From Hybos culiciformis (Eukaryota > Arthropoda > Insecta > Diptera > Hybotidae): DNA of 64,000 nucleotides. Positions 25,775 to 37,886 of the stretch are shown one piece after another. The stretch is taken from assembly GCA_964007475.1 (NCBI GenBank), contig OZ023274.1:53153678-53217677 (forward strand), read 5' to 3'. Made by a program: the position numbers and the translations under genes. Position 1 is the stretch's first letter, and the number at the start of each line of letters is the position of its first letter. Under the pieces are notes generated by a model. It saw only the letters and a program-made list of their open reading frames with translations, made no database searches and had not been told where the DNA came from.

Positions 25775-27893
25775 ATGAATAATTTTGATAAAACTAAATT
25801 AAGCAGCGATAATAATTCGCCGTCAAATTTATTATTATCATCAAAAGAAAAATGTGGAGAAATAATTGTTTTTCGACAAACTAAAATTCTTTCAATTAAT
25901 TGCAATTATTGTAGTGAGGAATTTAAAGATTTCTATCAATTTACTGTTCATATATTTAATTGGCACTTAATTAATGAAACTGCTGAATGTAAAAAATTCA
26001 ATAATAATGTTATTGTTGATCAGAATAATAAAATTGAATCAACAAAATTTTTAAACAAACTTCGACAAAATGATACTAATTCTGCTGAATTTGAACATGG
26101 TTGCAGCAGCAATAGTTTTATGGTCGATCATGATGATTATACAGAAGAAGTCAATAATGATGTTGATGACAACAGGGATGAAAATGAAGATGAATTTGAT
26201 TTGTCGATGAATGAAATTTTAATCGCCGCCGCCGGCGATGGAAGAGAAATAATAAAAAAATTTGATAACAAAATAAAAAAAAATAAATTAAAATTAGCAG
26301 CAGCAGCAACAAAATCATTTATTTGTAATTACTGTGGTCGAAAAATGAGGTGTGTATTTGCAAAAGGAAAAATTGCATTAGGTTACCGAGGTTATCTACC
26401 AACCACCTTTAAATGTGCAAATAATTCCTGATCCTAGATTTAGATACCTAGTCAATGTTGAGGATTTTGAGTCTTTGATGAGATGTTCTACTTCGTATAG
26501 AAAGTTGATCATTTAAGATAAAAAGGGGGGGAGGGGGGGGGGGGGAGGGTATTTTTGTCTAATCAAATCGCCAAACTTCCATTAATGCATATAGGTAGGT
26601 ACCTACATATTGTTAATGGAATTCTTGACTAAAATTTTTGATTAAAAACGTAGACTGTTTTAATTATAATCATACTTGGCATCATAGGATAACAGATAAC
26701 ATCTTTTATTTAAAAAGATATTCTGATGAATTATTATACCTATGTTTACCTACTATTTTACATACCTAATAAAATATTTTTTTTTTCACAATTTCAGCTC
26801 ATCATCGGGCCTGAAAGATCATATAAATTTACATTTGGGCGTAAAACCATTTGAATGTAAGGGGCTCTAAGTAAATTTTAATAATTTAGATTTCTAATTT
26901 TAATATAGGTATATTTACTTAACTTTTTTTTTCAGGTAAACTGTGCCCGAAAAAATTTGCTTGTAAAAAAAATTTGATAATACACGAAAGAATTCATGAA
27001 GGTAATCCAAATTTTAAATGTGAATATTGTGATAAGAAATTTTATAAGTCTGGTGATAGAATGCGCCATGAAAGAATACATACCGGTGAGTCTCTGAAAA
27101 TATTTACTGAATAATAAAAAATTCCAGTCTACATTTAAAATTTTTATTTTTAGGTGAAAAACCTTCAATATGTGATATTTGTGGAAAAAAATTCACAACT
27201 ACTTCTGATATGAATAAACATCGTCAAATTCACTCAACAGAAGCAAATTTTGTCTGTGATTTATGTAATAAAAAATTTTACACCAAAGATAATTTACGAC
27301 GACATAAATTAATTCACAATAAAGAGGCTAGAAATCGATATAAATGTGGTAGTTGTGAGAAAGGTTTCTTGCGGAAAGAAGAACTAACAAATCATGAAAG
27401 AATTCATACCGGATCTAGAGATTTTCTATGCAAAATATGTGGAAAACTTTTTGCACAATCTAGTGGACTGTATTGTCATCTCAAATCTCACGGTATTGTT
27501 AAGAAACCAGAAAAAAATTATCCCTGTTCTAAATGCAATGAGACTTTCAATAGTAAAAATACTTTGAATTTTCATCAAGACTTGGCACATCCAGATGGTA
27601 GTCGACCATTTAAATGTGAATTATGCAACAGGTGTCTAACAACAAAAAGAAATCTAACAAAACATATGGTTGTACACTCGACAGCCAAACCATACGTATG
27701 CTCAATTTGTTCAGCTGAATTTGCTAGACCAGAAGGTCTGAAACGCCATAGTGATTTACATTCAGATTTTAAGAAATATGAATGTGATAAATGCGGAAAA
27801 AGATTTATTCAAAGAGATGGCCTAAGAGCTCACAAGAGAACTCACAAAAAAGATGTAGAAACAGAACAACATAATTTAAATGAATCGATTTGA
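25775..27893 (+). CDS. C2H2 zinc-finger protein Z1
   Basis: Four exons (25775-26349, 26798-26856, 26936-27085, 27154-27893) join in frame to 507 residues. The N-terminus carries a lone C-x2-C...H-x4-H element (CNYCSEEFKDFYQFTVHIF) of the kind found at the start of all six zinc-finger genes here. An acidic linker follows (NNDVDDNRDENEDEFDLS). Then come about 11 C2H2 fingers in tandem, several joined by TG-x-K/R-P-like linkers (for example CDICGKKFTTTSDMNKH and CDKCGKRFIQRDGLRAH). Two fingers are split by introns. Such proteins are nuclear DNA-binding regulators; no orthologue or target can be named. Intron 1 holds a long G-run. Z2 lies 0.5 kb downstream on the same strand. Confidence 0.9.
26525..26549 (+). 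repeat. Poly-G tract in Z1 intron 1
   Basis: Three runs of G (7, 13 and 3 bases) are separated by single A bases. This is exceptional in a window with very low GC and could form a G-quadruplex in DNA or pre-mRNA. It may also be a sequencing or assembly weak spot. Confidence 0.85.
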
Positions 27894-28425
27894 ATGTGTA
27901 GTAAAGGCTTTTTTAGATTTACATATTTTTATAGAATTTTATCAAAAATGCTTATAATTTCTTTATGTATTAAAGAACATTTTTAAGAATAAAAATATGA
28001 AAAAGTTAATTTTAATAAAGTTTTTATGCCCTGTAAGATATTATGTTTTTAAGGGTTACAAGAAAAAGGTCTCTAGACTAGACTACAAAAAAACAAAAAT
28101 TTAACTTGAATGTTAAATTATTTTATGAAATTAGCAGTAAGTTTAACCTTAAGAGTCATTCACACATCATCACTTCGTCAGCTTTTAAACATTTTTCAGT
28201 CAGTGTATTTTGACTTTTGTTTTATTTGTTTATTATTTATTTTCTGTTTTGTTTCTATTTTTTTCAAATTAATTATCTATCTTGGCCTCTTGGGAACTCC
28301 ACTCCTGCACTTTTTTTGTTTGCTATTTTGAAAACAAAAATAAATAAATCAAAAATAAAATTAATTGAGATTTGAGATTGAGAAAATTTTAAGATAACAT
28401 TTTTTAACATATTTTAATTAATAAA
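27894..28425. other. Spacer between Z1 and Z2
   Basis: It contains the Z1 3' end and the Z2 upstream region. T-rich; no further feature is seen. Confidence 0.5.
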
Positions 28426-31277
28426 ATGAATATAGAAATTGATGAAATAAAAATAGAAAACGATTTAATAATTTGCGGTCGAATTTTAGTTTATTCAAAT
28501 TCAAGAGAATTTTCATTTGATTGTAAAATTTGTAAAGGAAATTTTAATGACATCTCTCAATTTGAAACCCATTACTTGAATTTCCATTTCAAAGATTTTG
28601 ATGATAAGAAGGACTCAAATTCTGAAAATTCATTGTCAGCCTATGGTAAATTGTAAAATTGTTTAATTTTTCTTCAAAATTAGTTTTCCACAATTTTTTT
28701 TTTTTTTTTTTAATTCTTATATTTTATTCTTTTAGACTTTGGCGCGCAACACTTAACTAAAGAAAACTTGAATACGGATAATCGTCAAAATAGTGATTTA
28801 GATCTATCTGCACTATTTTTAGAAGCAAAGGAAGATAGCTCTGATGAATTACCACTGTCTACACTATATAAAAATAAAATAAAATTAGAATTAGAAACAA
28901 CTGAACCAATAGAATTTTCAAAGAATAATGATAATCTGGAAATTTTTGAAAAATTGAAAATTACAGAATGTTCAACTTGTGAAAAATCATTTCCCACAAT
29001 GAGAGGGTTGCGAGAGCATGTTAAAAAAGTGCATTCATCAAATCGAGGTGAAAAGAAACAATAGACTAAGATTTATTTGTTGGTACTAGTTGGTGAAAAT
29101 TTTCAGTCAAGAAACCAAACTGAATTTTAATTGTCACTAAGAAATCTTTTGGAAATATCATTCTGTGATTTGCCAATTACCTAAATTACACAACCTTGTT
29201 TTTTTTATAATTTTCTTGATTTACGAAAAAAAAAGCATTATTAAAAACTATGTTTGCGTCTGGATGTAAATCGTGTAAACGTGATTTTTTTTTTGCAATG
29301 CATAGGCTAACAAAGTCTAGGTCTAATTTGCTGAAAAAACTATTTTAATGACTAATAAAAATATCACAAAAATTTGTTAATTCACTAAACTTAATTTTTT
29401 ATGTAATCATTTTTATTTCATAGTTATTTTCAGAGCTAAATAAGTTTCATTAATATTTAAAATTAATTTTTTTTAATTTTTAGAAACCCGTCCTTACAAA
29501 TGTCCAGAATGTCAGAAATGTTTTCGATTATTAAAAAATGTTAAGGACCATTTGAAAAGACATCGAGGTTATTAATTTATATTTTATATTTTTAAACAAT
29601 AATATACAATAGTAGAAAAGTATTTTAGGTGATGGAAAATTTTCGTGTAGTTTTTGTGGTAAAAAATTATTCTCGACATCAGAATTAAAAATTCATGAAC
29701 GGATTCATACAGGTGAGCATTTAAAATCAAAATTTAGGAGGTCTTTAATGTCCTAATCTTTTCTTATGCGGTGTTTTTCTCACATTTTTAGGTGATCGTC
29801 CATATTCTTGTGAAATTTGCAACCAAAGTTTTACCAGTAATTCAACTTTAACACTCCACAAAGAAAGTCACGATAAAATTGAAGTTAACGGAAAATTTAT
29901 TAGAAGAAAAATACGAAAGAAAATTAAAAAAAATTATGACAAAAATCATATTTGTCCTTATTGTTCGAAAGCATTTTCTGGTATAACATCGTTATCTGAT
30001 CATATAAATACCCACACCGGTAATATTGAAAATGCTTCAAATGGAAAATAGAAATAAAAATATGACAATTTTTATTTATTTTTTTTATTTTTAGGAGAGC
30101 GGCCTTACGTAAGAACAATCATTTTCATAATTTTTCGTGGTGAATTAAAAAAAAAAATACTATACAAATTTAATTTATATTAACTTCAGATAGAAATCCC
30201 TGTATTACAAAATTTAATTTTAAACAATTTAAATTTAATTCACTTGTTAGTGTAAAAATACTATTCTTTTAGTCATGTCCAGAGGGAAAGTGTACCAAAG
30301 CTTTTCGAAGTATGCAAAATTTAAGGGAACACTTGAGGCGCCACAAAGGTGAAGCAAAATTTCCTTGTAATTATTGTGATCGATCACTTTACTCTAGAAC
30401 AGAAAAAGTTATTCATGAAAGAATTCATACCGGTGAAAGACCGGCAACTTGTGATATTTGTGGTAGCAGTTTTTCAAGTCAATCAACATTAAAACAGCAT
30501 AAAGCCACTCATTCGAGTGATCGTCTCGATATTTATTCATGTAAAGAATGTGGAAAAAAATTAACAACGAAAACAAATTTAACCAGGCATTTGAAAATCC
30601 ATTATGGTGGTCCGAATGAAGAAACTCAGTTTCAGTGTAATGATTGTGGTAAATTTTTGTACAGTGCAGCTTCGCTTAAAGATCACTTAAATACTCATAC
30701 TGGTGATCGTCCATATCAATGCTCTTTTTGTTCGAAAAGTTTTAAATGTAAACAAAATAAGACAATGCATGAAAAACGGCACACAGGTATTTTATTTTTA
30801 AATTTTTTTACGATATTGACAATTAATTTATTGATTTTAAAAGGTGATGCCAAACATCCGTGCAATCATTGTGATAAAAAATTTTATACTTCAACTGAAC
30901 TTGACATTCACTTAAGATATCATTTTGGTCATAAGCCGATAATTTGTGAATTATGTGGTAAAAGTTTTATCAGTATTGGAACTATGAACTCACATAAGAA
31001 AACTCATGAGGAATTGAAAAAATTCGATTTTAAATGTGATCAATGCGACAGATTATTTTCGAGTAAAAAAAATCTAACGAGGCATTTAGTTGTACATTCA
31101 AAGCATAAACCTTTTGAATGTTCGATTGAAAATTGTAATGCTAAATTTTCTCGGAAAGAAGGCTTAAGTTCACATATGAAAACTCATTCAGACATAAAAG
31201 AATATAAGTGTAAATTTTGCGAAAAAGAATTTGCTCAACGAACAGTATTATATCGTCATATGAAGACTGTTCATTAA
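28426..31277 (+). CDS. C2H2 zinc-finger protein Z2 (about 16 fingers)
   Basis: Eight exons (28426-28645, 28736-29047, 29484-29567, 29629-29712, 29792-30019, 30095-30108, 30273-30786, 30844-31277) join in frame to 629 residues. The N-terminal element (CKICKGNFNDISQFETH) is followed by an acidic linker and about 16 C2H2 fingers. Two have a wider C-x4-C spacing (CPEGKCTKAF, CSIENCNAKF). Exon 6 is only 14 nt and supplies the linker residues ERPY between two fingers. The intron at 30787-30843 is 57 nt and keeps the frame open, so a naive translation would insert a hydrophobic segment between fingers; GT-AG ends and the restored HTGDAKHPC linker argue for splicing. Likely nuclear DNA-binding; target unknown. 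A probable AATAAA lies near 31301. Confidence 0.88.
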
Positions 31278-32652
31278 TTTAATTTATGTAATTTATATAG
31301 GAATAAATATCAAATAAACAAAACTAAATTTATCATTATTTTCATCTAAGGATACCAAACAATAATTAAATAGAAGTTAATCGCGTTTCTTTAATTAATG
31401 TAATATATTGAAGTTGAAAAAATAATTAAAATTCACTGCTTACATATGTGTACAGAAGTTATTTTTAACCTAAAAACTTTGAATTCTTCAATAGGCCTAG
31501 AATTTAAAATTATAAAATTTCATGGTAGTTTTTTTAGGTATTTTAAAACGGTATTTTGAAAAAATAAAGTGTAATTAAGATTCCTAAACTGAATTTCAGT
31601 TATCAATGTGAATTGATTATGAAGTCTTTTATAATAAAATTATTTATTCGGCAATAATTTTTTAAAACTATTACAATAATATTATTCTATAATCCTAAAA
31701 CTAATACTTATTTAATTTTAGTTATACAGAATCTAAAAAAAAAGCTTATTTTCTATGTAATGTTGAACTAAAATAATTCTGTTCATAAAAATAACTGATT
31801 TTGAAATTTTTATTATTTATTAATCAAAAACTAATGTTTTTTACTTTGTTAATGCATAATGGCGAAATATTTTATATATGACACTAATTGATTAAAATTA
31901 GGTTCGTCAAAAAAAAATATTTTAAAATAAATTGAAATTTTTTTTAGCACTTTAAAAAATAGAAATAGTTTAATGTTTTATCGAACCATTGAATGCACGA
32001 GTTTTCACAGTTGTATTTTCGGTTAAATTCGAGGTAGATTAAAACTCATTTCAAGTGTATATATGTCCAATATCTGTTTATGCTGTTGGGCAGAAATATT
32101 TTGTGCTTTTTAAAATTTTTAAGAACACGGACTTTACGGAAAGTTTTCTAAAATCTTAGCTGTAAATTATTTCAATTTTTCATACCACATTAATTTATTA
32201 GAAAATGAACTGATATTGTTTTGACATGATTCCATTTTAAAATATTTCTCTATCAATAAAGCTTAAAGTTAACTACATAAATTTTAATCGCCAATGTCGT
32301 CGGCTTAAATTAGTTTTTTTATAAATTATAAAAAAATATGAACTAAAAAAATTATTAAAGGGTCTATGAATAAAATTTTGCTATAATCGTTTTTTCTCAC
32401 GTTTTCTAATAAATCGAAATAAGTTTTAACTTACCAAAACATATTAAATTTAAAATATTCATAATTTTTTATCATGTTTTACTAACTTAATACATCATTG
32501 TTCTATTCGTAATAATCAAATTATTGGAAAAAAAACATAATCTAACATAATCTTGTTCATAATAAATAAATAATGTTTGAACTAAAAAAATAGTTTTAAC
32601 TTAATTTTCAATTAAACAATGATTTCTTTCATTTTTAGTTTGCAAAAAATAA
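31278..32652. other. Convergent intergenic region between Z2 and Z3
   Basis: It holds the 3' ends of the converging genes Z2 (plus) and Z3 (minus). Very AT-rich; no gene or recognisable transposon was seen. Confidence 0.5.
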
Positions 32653-35566
32653 TTATTGATTATGTAAATTAGAGATTTGAAATAGCATTGTAGGAAGTGC
32701 TTGAATATTCTGAATACTTTGAATATTTTGATGCAAATTCTGTGGAATATTTTCTATAACAAAATTTTGAGGTCCATGATGAGTATGAATAACTTGATGT
32801 TGAATCTGCACTTGCTGTTGATTTTGAAGTATATTTTGATGTTGATCTGGTTGCTGATGTTGTTGTAACTTTTTTTTTGTAGTTTTTTTCTGCGACGACG
32901 GAGGCGTATCTAATGCTTGTTGTGCTTGTTGAACTTCTAATACTTGTTGCTGGAAAGTTTCCATATTTAACATACTAGCCGTAATTGATCCTCCAGATTC
33001 TTGAACTGCAGCTATTAAAGTTTTTTGTTGCTCTTCTAAAGGTAAATCTGTTTTAGCTAATTCAGCAATGATTTTTGCAGCTCTACTCTTCAGTTTCCTT
33101 GGTTTTTTCTTACGTTCAATAGGAGGTGCTTCAGCTTTCTTCAGTCTACTTCCATTTGTATGACATTTTAAATGTTTAGTCAAATTATAATTCATAGCAA
33201 AACCTTTACCACACATAGGGCAAATATGATCTTTAATACCAGTATGAATTTTTAAATGAGCATCAAGTGTTTTTTTCCGGGGAAAAGTTGCTGGACATAA
33301 TTCACAAGAGAATGGTCTTTCTCCGCTATGTGCAATAAAATGAATGGTTAATTGTTTTTTATCAAAAAAGGCTTTATCGCATTGATCGCATTTATAAGGT
33401 CGAATGTTATCATGACGTTTCTTATGCTCATAAAGTAATTGATTAGAATAGAAATGTTTACCGCATATATCACACATAACAGGCTTTTCTTTCGTATGTA
33501 CCATTCGTATATGAATTTTTAGTGCAGCGCCTAAAACAACAAAATATTTATATTTGTTCAACTAATAATGAATTTATGCATAATGTTAGTACCGTTTACA
33601 AATTTTTTGTCACAATTTTTGCATCCATAACGTTTATCACCAAGATGATAACGTACATGAGAAGTTAAAGCCCATTTTCTTGCAAAGGCCATAGGACAAA
33701 TTGTACATTTAAAAGGTTTAATTCCCATATGGGCATTCATATGTTCTCTTAAATTCACCATCGACTTCAAACCTAAAAAAACATTTGACAGTTATTTTCA
33801 GAATTAAACACAAATCTTGATTTTTAACAATATTTTTCAACAGACTAGAATAGTTTAACACAACATTTAAAAAATTTAACAGGTGTAAACAGGCGAAAAT
33901 TGATAGACAATTTAAACAATTAAATATTTTTAAATTAATAAAACTGTAAAAATTGTAAATATTTATTAAAGTTTAATAAAACTAATAATTTTTTTAAATA
34001 AAATTAAATAAATATCAATGTGAAAAATATTATCACATTAGAATTGGCTTAAAATCGAGGTAATTGTTTGGTTGTAGCTGTATGTCGATATTTTTGATAT
34101 CAAAATCTTTAATGGTTTACTTTTTTTTTCTTATTTACAAAATCTTTAAGTACAAAATCTCTAATTTAAAATTTTTTAAACGCATAATCTTTAGATACCA
34201 AATCATTAATTTTCGAAAAAAATAGATTTTTCTGGTTTATAAATATGTTTTTTTTAAGGAATGCTTTAAAAATATCAATTTTTAATACTTATTAAAGAAA
34301 AAACCGCTCACGGTCAAATTAAAAAACTTTACTTTTTTTTTTATATATTAGATTTTTTCATTAAGGATTTTATCCTTAAAGATTTTTTTATTTAAGGATT
34401 TGGTACATAAAGATTTTGTATTTAAGGACTTTGTAACTATAGAAACCGTGACACAACCTATTTAAAAAATAAAAAAAAATGCTTAGTTATATGTTTAATA
34501 ACAAACCTTTTCCACAAATTTCACATGGAAAAACATTCAAATGAGCTTGTTCGTGTTTTTTAAGACTATTACGTTTATCATAACCCTTATTACACATCCG
34601 GCAATGCCATAGGCCATCTGCACCAATTTCCAATTCACCATCAAATCTAAAATGTTACACAAAAAAAAATAATAAAATATTGTTCCAATTGGAAATAAGT
34701 TTAATAACTGTTATTATCATTTTCGATTCGACATCTTCTAACCGGGAGTTTTTTTTTTATTTTACAAAAAATATTCTTTCAAGATAAATTGTTTAGCAAC
34801 CTCGGAAATTGAATTTTATTTATCCTTTAGTATTCGAAATAATTAGTTAGTTTTTCACACGAATTTCTGGCTTTGTTCTTTTAGGCAGTGGTGTGTACAT
34901 ATTATACCTATTACGCCTCCTATATTCATACAACTCAGAAATCCGATAGTATACACCTAGATAGTTTTCGGACTGTCAAAAAATGTTTGCTTTGTTTTAA
35001 ACTTACTTATGACAATCTTCAACTGACAACTGTTTGAATTCTTGTTGTGGTACATAATTTGGATTCTCCTTGGAACAATAGTGGCCAATGAATGATGGTA
35101 TTGATTCATAAATGCTCTCACAATATTTACAATTTATTATAAAAGTTTCATTTTTTGGTGAATAATAAACTTTTGCACGCTGCAGTATATCGCTAGCGTT
35201 TCCTGACATTATACCATTCATTTCGGTAATACCACCGTCCTCTTTTTTAACCACCGCATGCGTTATTCCAACTGAATTAGATGACGACGACTGCTGGTTA
35301 TTGTCACTGAAATTATGCTGTTGTTGAATCACCACCACAGATTGGGAATTATCCAAATCATCTAAATGTTGAAAATTATTCGATGATTCTGTTATTAATC
35401 TGTCCGTAGTATCCGTAATGGTCATTGGTGTCGTCGATGTCGACGTTGTTGTCGTAATTGTGTTTGTTAAATTCAAATCATTATTTGTGGCAAAAATTTC
35501 TTCATTTGGTTCACTTTTAATATTTAAATAGCTATTCACGGCCATTGAATTTGTGTCCGTAACCAT
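32653..35566 (-). CDS. C2H2 zinc-finger protein Z3, first of three tandem paralogues
   Basis: Four exons (35007-35566, 34507-34646, 33593-33772, 32653-33530) join to 585 residues. Exon 1 encodes a Thr/Asn/Ser-rich, low-complexity region and then the family N-terminal element (AKVYYSPKNETFIINCKYC, then SFIGHYCSKENPNY). Exons 2-4 encode eight C2H2 fingers, from CRMCNKGYDKRNSLKKH to CPMCGKGFAMNYNLTKH. A block conserved with Z4 and Z5 follows (AAKIIAELAKTDLPLEEQQK, then LIAAVQESGGSI and LNMETFQQQV). The tail is Gln/His-rich. Exon phases (2, 1, 1) match Z4 and Z5 exactly, proving common origin by gene duplication. Presumed DNA-binding regulator; no orthologue assigned. Confidence 0.91.
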
Positions 35567-35770
35567 TTTTTATTTATTTTAAAAAAATTTATTATTTTTT
35601 TTGAAATAAAAATAAAAAAATTTAAAATAAAATTCACATTCGGCGAATAATTTGACGTTTCCTTAAAAAAAAAAGAAAAATAATAATAATAATAATTTGG
35701 TGTAACCAGCTTTACCAATTTTTAGAATTATTGGTGCAAAACAAAAAACCCTAAATTAAAATCCTTTACT

Positions 35771-36663
35771 AGGTGTTTACATTAGCGTATTTTTCCTGCA
35801 TGCGATTTCGTTCTTTAAATGTATTCGTGTATCTTTATACAAAATCCAAAATCGCAGCAAAATACGCATGCTGATTTTGAATAATTTTTCAGCATGCGTA
35901 TTTTTTGACATTTCTCACAAATTTTGCTTTTTTTTTATTAATTTGACATTTAAGTCAAGTAAAATAGTACAATTTGGAAAAATATATAAAAATCGCATGC
36001 TGTAAATCTAACCCAGTGGCATATTGAACACACACAAATACTAATAAATGAAACAGAAAAAATAGAATACATTCATAAGGGGGTTGGACATTTGTCCGCG
36101 AGAAATTTGTCCGCGATTTGTTTTTGTATCGCGGACATAAAAATGACATTTGTCCGCCATTCGAAATGTCTTTTGTCCGCCGCGGACAAATGACATTTTC
36201 CAAAATGTCATTTGTCCGCGATAAAAATTAATCGCGGACAAATGACATTTTGCAAAATGACATTTGTCCGCTAAAAATCTGAAAAATCAACCGCGGACAA
36301 ATGAAATTTTGCAAAATGACATTGATGACGTGAACCAAACAGAATATACTCAACGAGAGAGGGGGCGGCGGGCGGGCGGGTGGACTGGTGGTTGGTCAGT
36401 GGGATTTGCGGCGTCCGCTAAAAATTCGAAAAATCAATCGCGGACAAATGACATTTTGCAAAATGACATTTGTCCGCTAAAGTTAGAAAATTCAATCGCG
36501 GACAAATGTCATTTTGCAATCGCGGACAAATGACATTTTGCAAAATGACATTTGTCCGCGAAGTTTTCCATACAAATTTCATCGCGGACAAATGTCCCGC
36601 GGAGATATGTCACGGCGCCATTCATAAGTACGCGCGATTCTAAATCGCTAATGTAGACAGCCC
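35771..36663. mobile_element. MITE-like element with TGTTTACATTAGCG ends, host of a foldback insertion
   Basis: Left end AGGTGTTTACATTAGCG; right end in reverse complement GGGCTGTCTACATTAGCG. The interior has repeated GCATGC-containing segments (ATACGCATGCTGATTTTG, CAGCATGCGTATTTTT). It is interrupted by the element at 36080-36619. The target duplication is unclear, so the superfamily is open. Confidence 0.65.
36080..36619. mobile_element. Foldback-type element made of GCGGACAAATGACATTTTGC repeats, 9-bp target duplication
   Basis: The element is flanked by ATTCATAAG at 36071-36079 and 36620-36628. Its interior is mostly alternating direct and inverted copies of GCGGACAAATGACATTTTGC and AAAATGACATTTGTCCGC, so each half can fold on itself and on the other. 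Termini are GG-rich (GGGGGTTGGACATTTG left; GGCGCCGTGACATATC right, complement). A 9-bp duplication fits Mutator-like or related foldback elements. It has no transposase; open frames inside are by-products of the repeat. Confidence 0.85.
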
Positions 36664-37886
36664 GTTAAGATAAATAAAAACATGTTTCAATAAAAATCAT
36701 AATTTTCAAGCTGGCAGCACTTTCTCATTAGATGCCAAACAAAACTGCGCAAATTTATAAGGTAGCAGTGATACTAATTGGTATTATTATAGTCATCCTT
36801 TATAATTATTTTCACCCTTTATTTGCTTTATTTTTTTAAGAGGATCGGTGCAGCTAGTAGAGATTCCTTCTCATAATACTTTATACAAAACATAAACAAT
36901 AGGTGTGCCTACTATCCATGTTTGAAATATATTAGGCCTTCGCTTCGCCCAAAAAGAATTTCAAGTTCAGAATTTTAAATTCCTAATGCATTTTGTTATC
37001 GTAATTTTTTTTTGTTGTGTGAATTCCAATCAGAATAATGAATTTTAAATTCAGTATTTCAAATTGTTTTGTGGTGATTTGGTTAAGCCCTATAATTATG
37101 TACTTATGTAGGTAAATTGTTTTTAAATTTTATTCGAATTTGTTTAACAAAAATTAATAACAAACTTTTTTCAAATTATATTTTAAGTATTCCTAGGATA
37201 TTTAATTTTTTTAAACATTTTATTGCAGGTCCTTAATTTCTAAGTTTTGATTGAATAATCGAGATTTTACATATTTTTAAGTACAAAATTTTATTTTTAT
37301 AAACGATCTGAAATAAGTTTTAAAAAATAATAATTATACCTACTTAAGAATTTGAATAAACTTGACTTAAAATAAAGAAATTAATTACTTTTCATCTTAG
37401 TAAAATATTTTCTGATTAAGTTCATAGGAACCTAACTTAAGAGCAGGACGGGTTGGGATCACTTCGCGTGTTCTTGCATAGCTTCAGGGATTACAACCTA
37501 CTTTTTCGCAATGTAATCGAAGGTTACGCGGACCAAAGGGTTTCCGCGTGTCCTTAATGGGCTTCACTTTTTTCGCAACTGAACCTATTGCTCGATTTGA
37601 AGAAAAAAATTCCGGGATTTCATCCCTTCATGATTTTGAATCCCGCGCTTATATGAAACAGGACTCAAGTACATATTTTTTATATCTTATTTGTCGCAGC
37701 TTTTTATACCTAAGTGATTGAATATGAAGCGGAAGCTTTCTAAAAAGTTTTAGTTTGAACTATAAGTATGCAACAAGAATTTTTGAAAGTTGTTCTTTAT
37801 GAATTGATGATTGTCCTTTAATAGTTTTGTTTATTTTAATCTCACTTTAATCTTAAAAAAAAATCCTCGAAGTTTACTTATTCAAA

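Larger units (their letters stand above)
35567..37886. other. Intergenic region between Z3 and Z4 with nested elements
   Basis: It contains the Z3 promoter side, then two nested inverted-repeat elements (35771-36663) and the region downstream of Z4. A patch with higher GC around 37440-37660 (for example GGTTACGCGGACCAAAGGG) has no open frame I can recognise and may be repeat-derived. No gene is supported. Confidence 0.5.

Noticed and set aside
30781..30850. Hydrophobic insertion between two fingers of Z2
   Set aside because: GT-AG borders and restoration of a normal finger linker show it is most likely a 57-nt intron.
36264..36533. Open frame with a Gly/Arg/Trp-rich middle
   Set aside because: It lies wholly inside the foldback element and its ends are repeats of that element.
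36080..36619. CRISPR-like array of short repeats
   Set aside because: Units alternate in direction, spacers are not uniform and the host is an animal; this is a foldback transposon.
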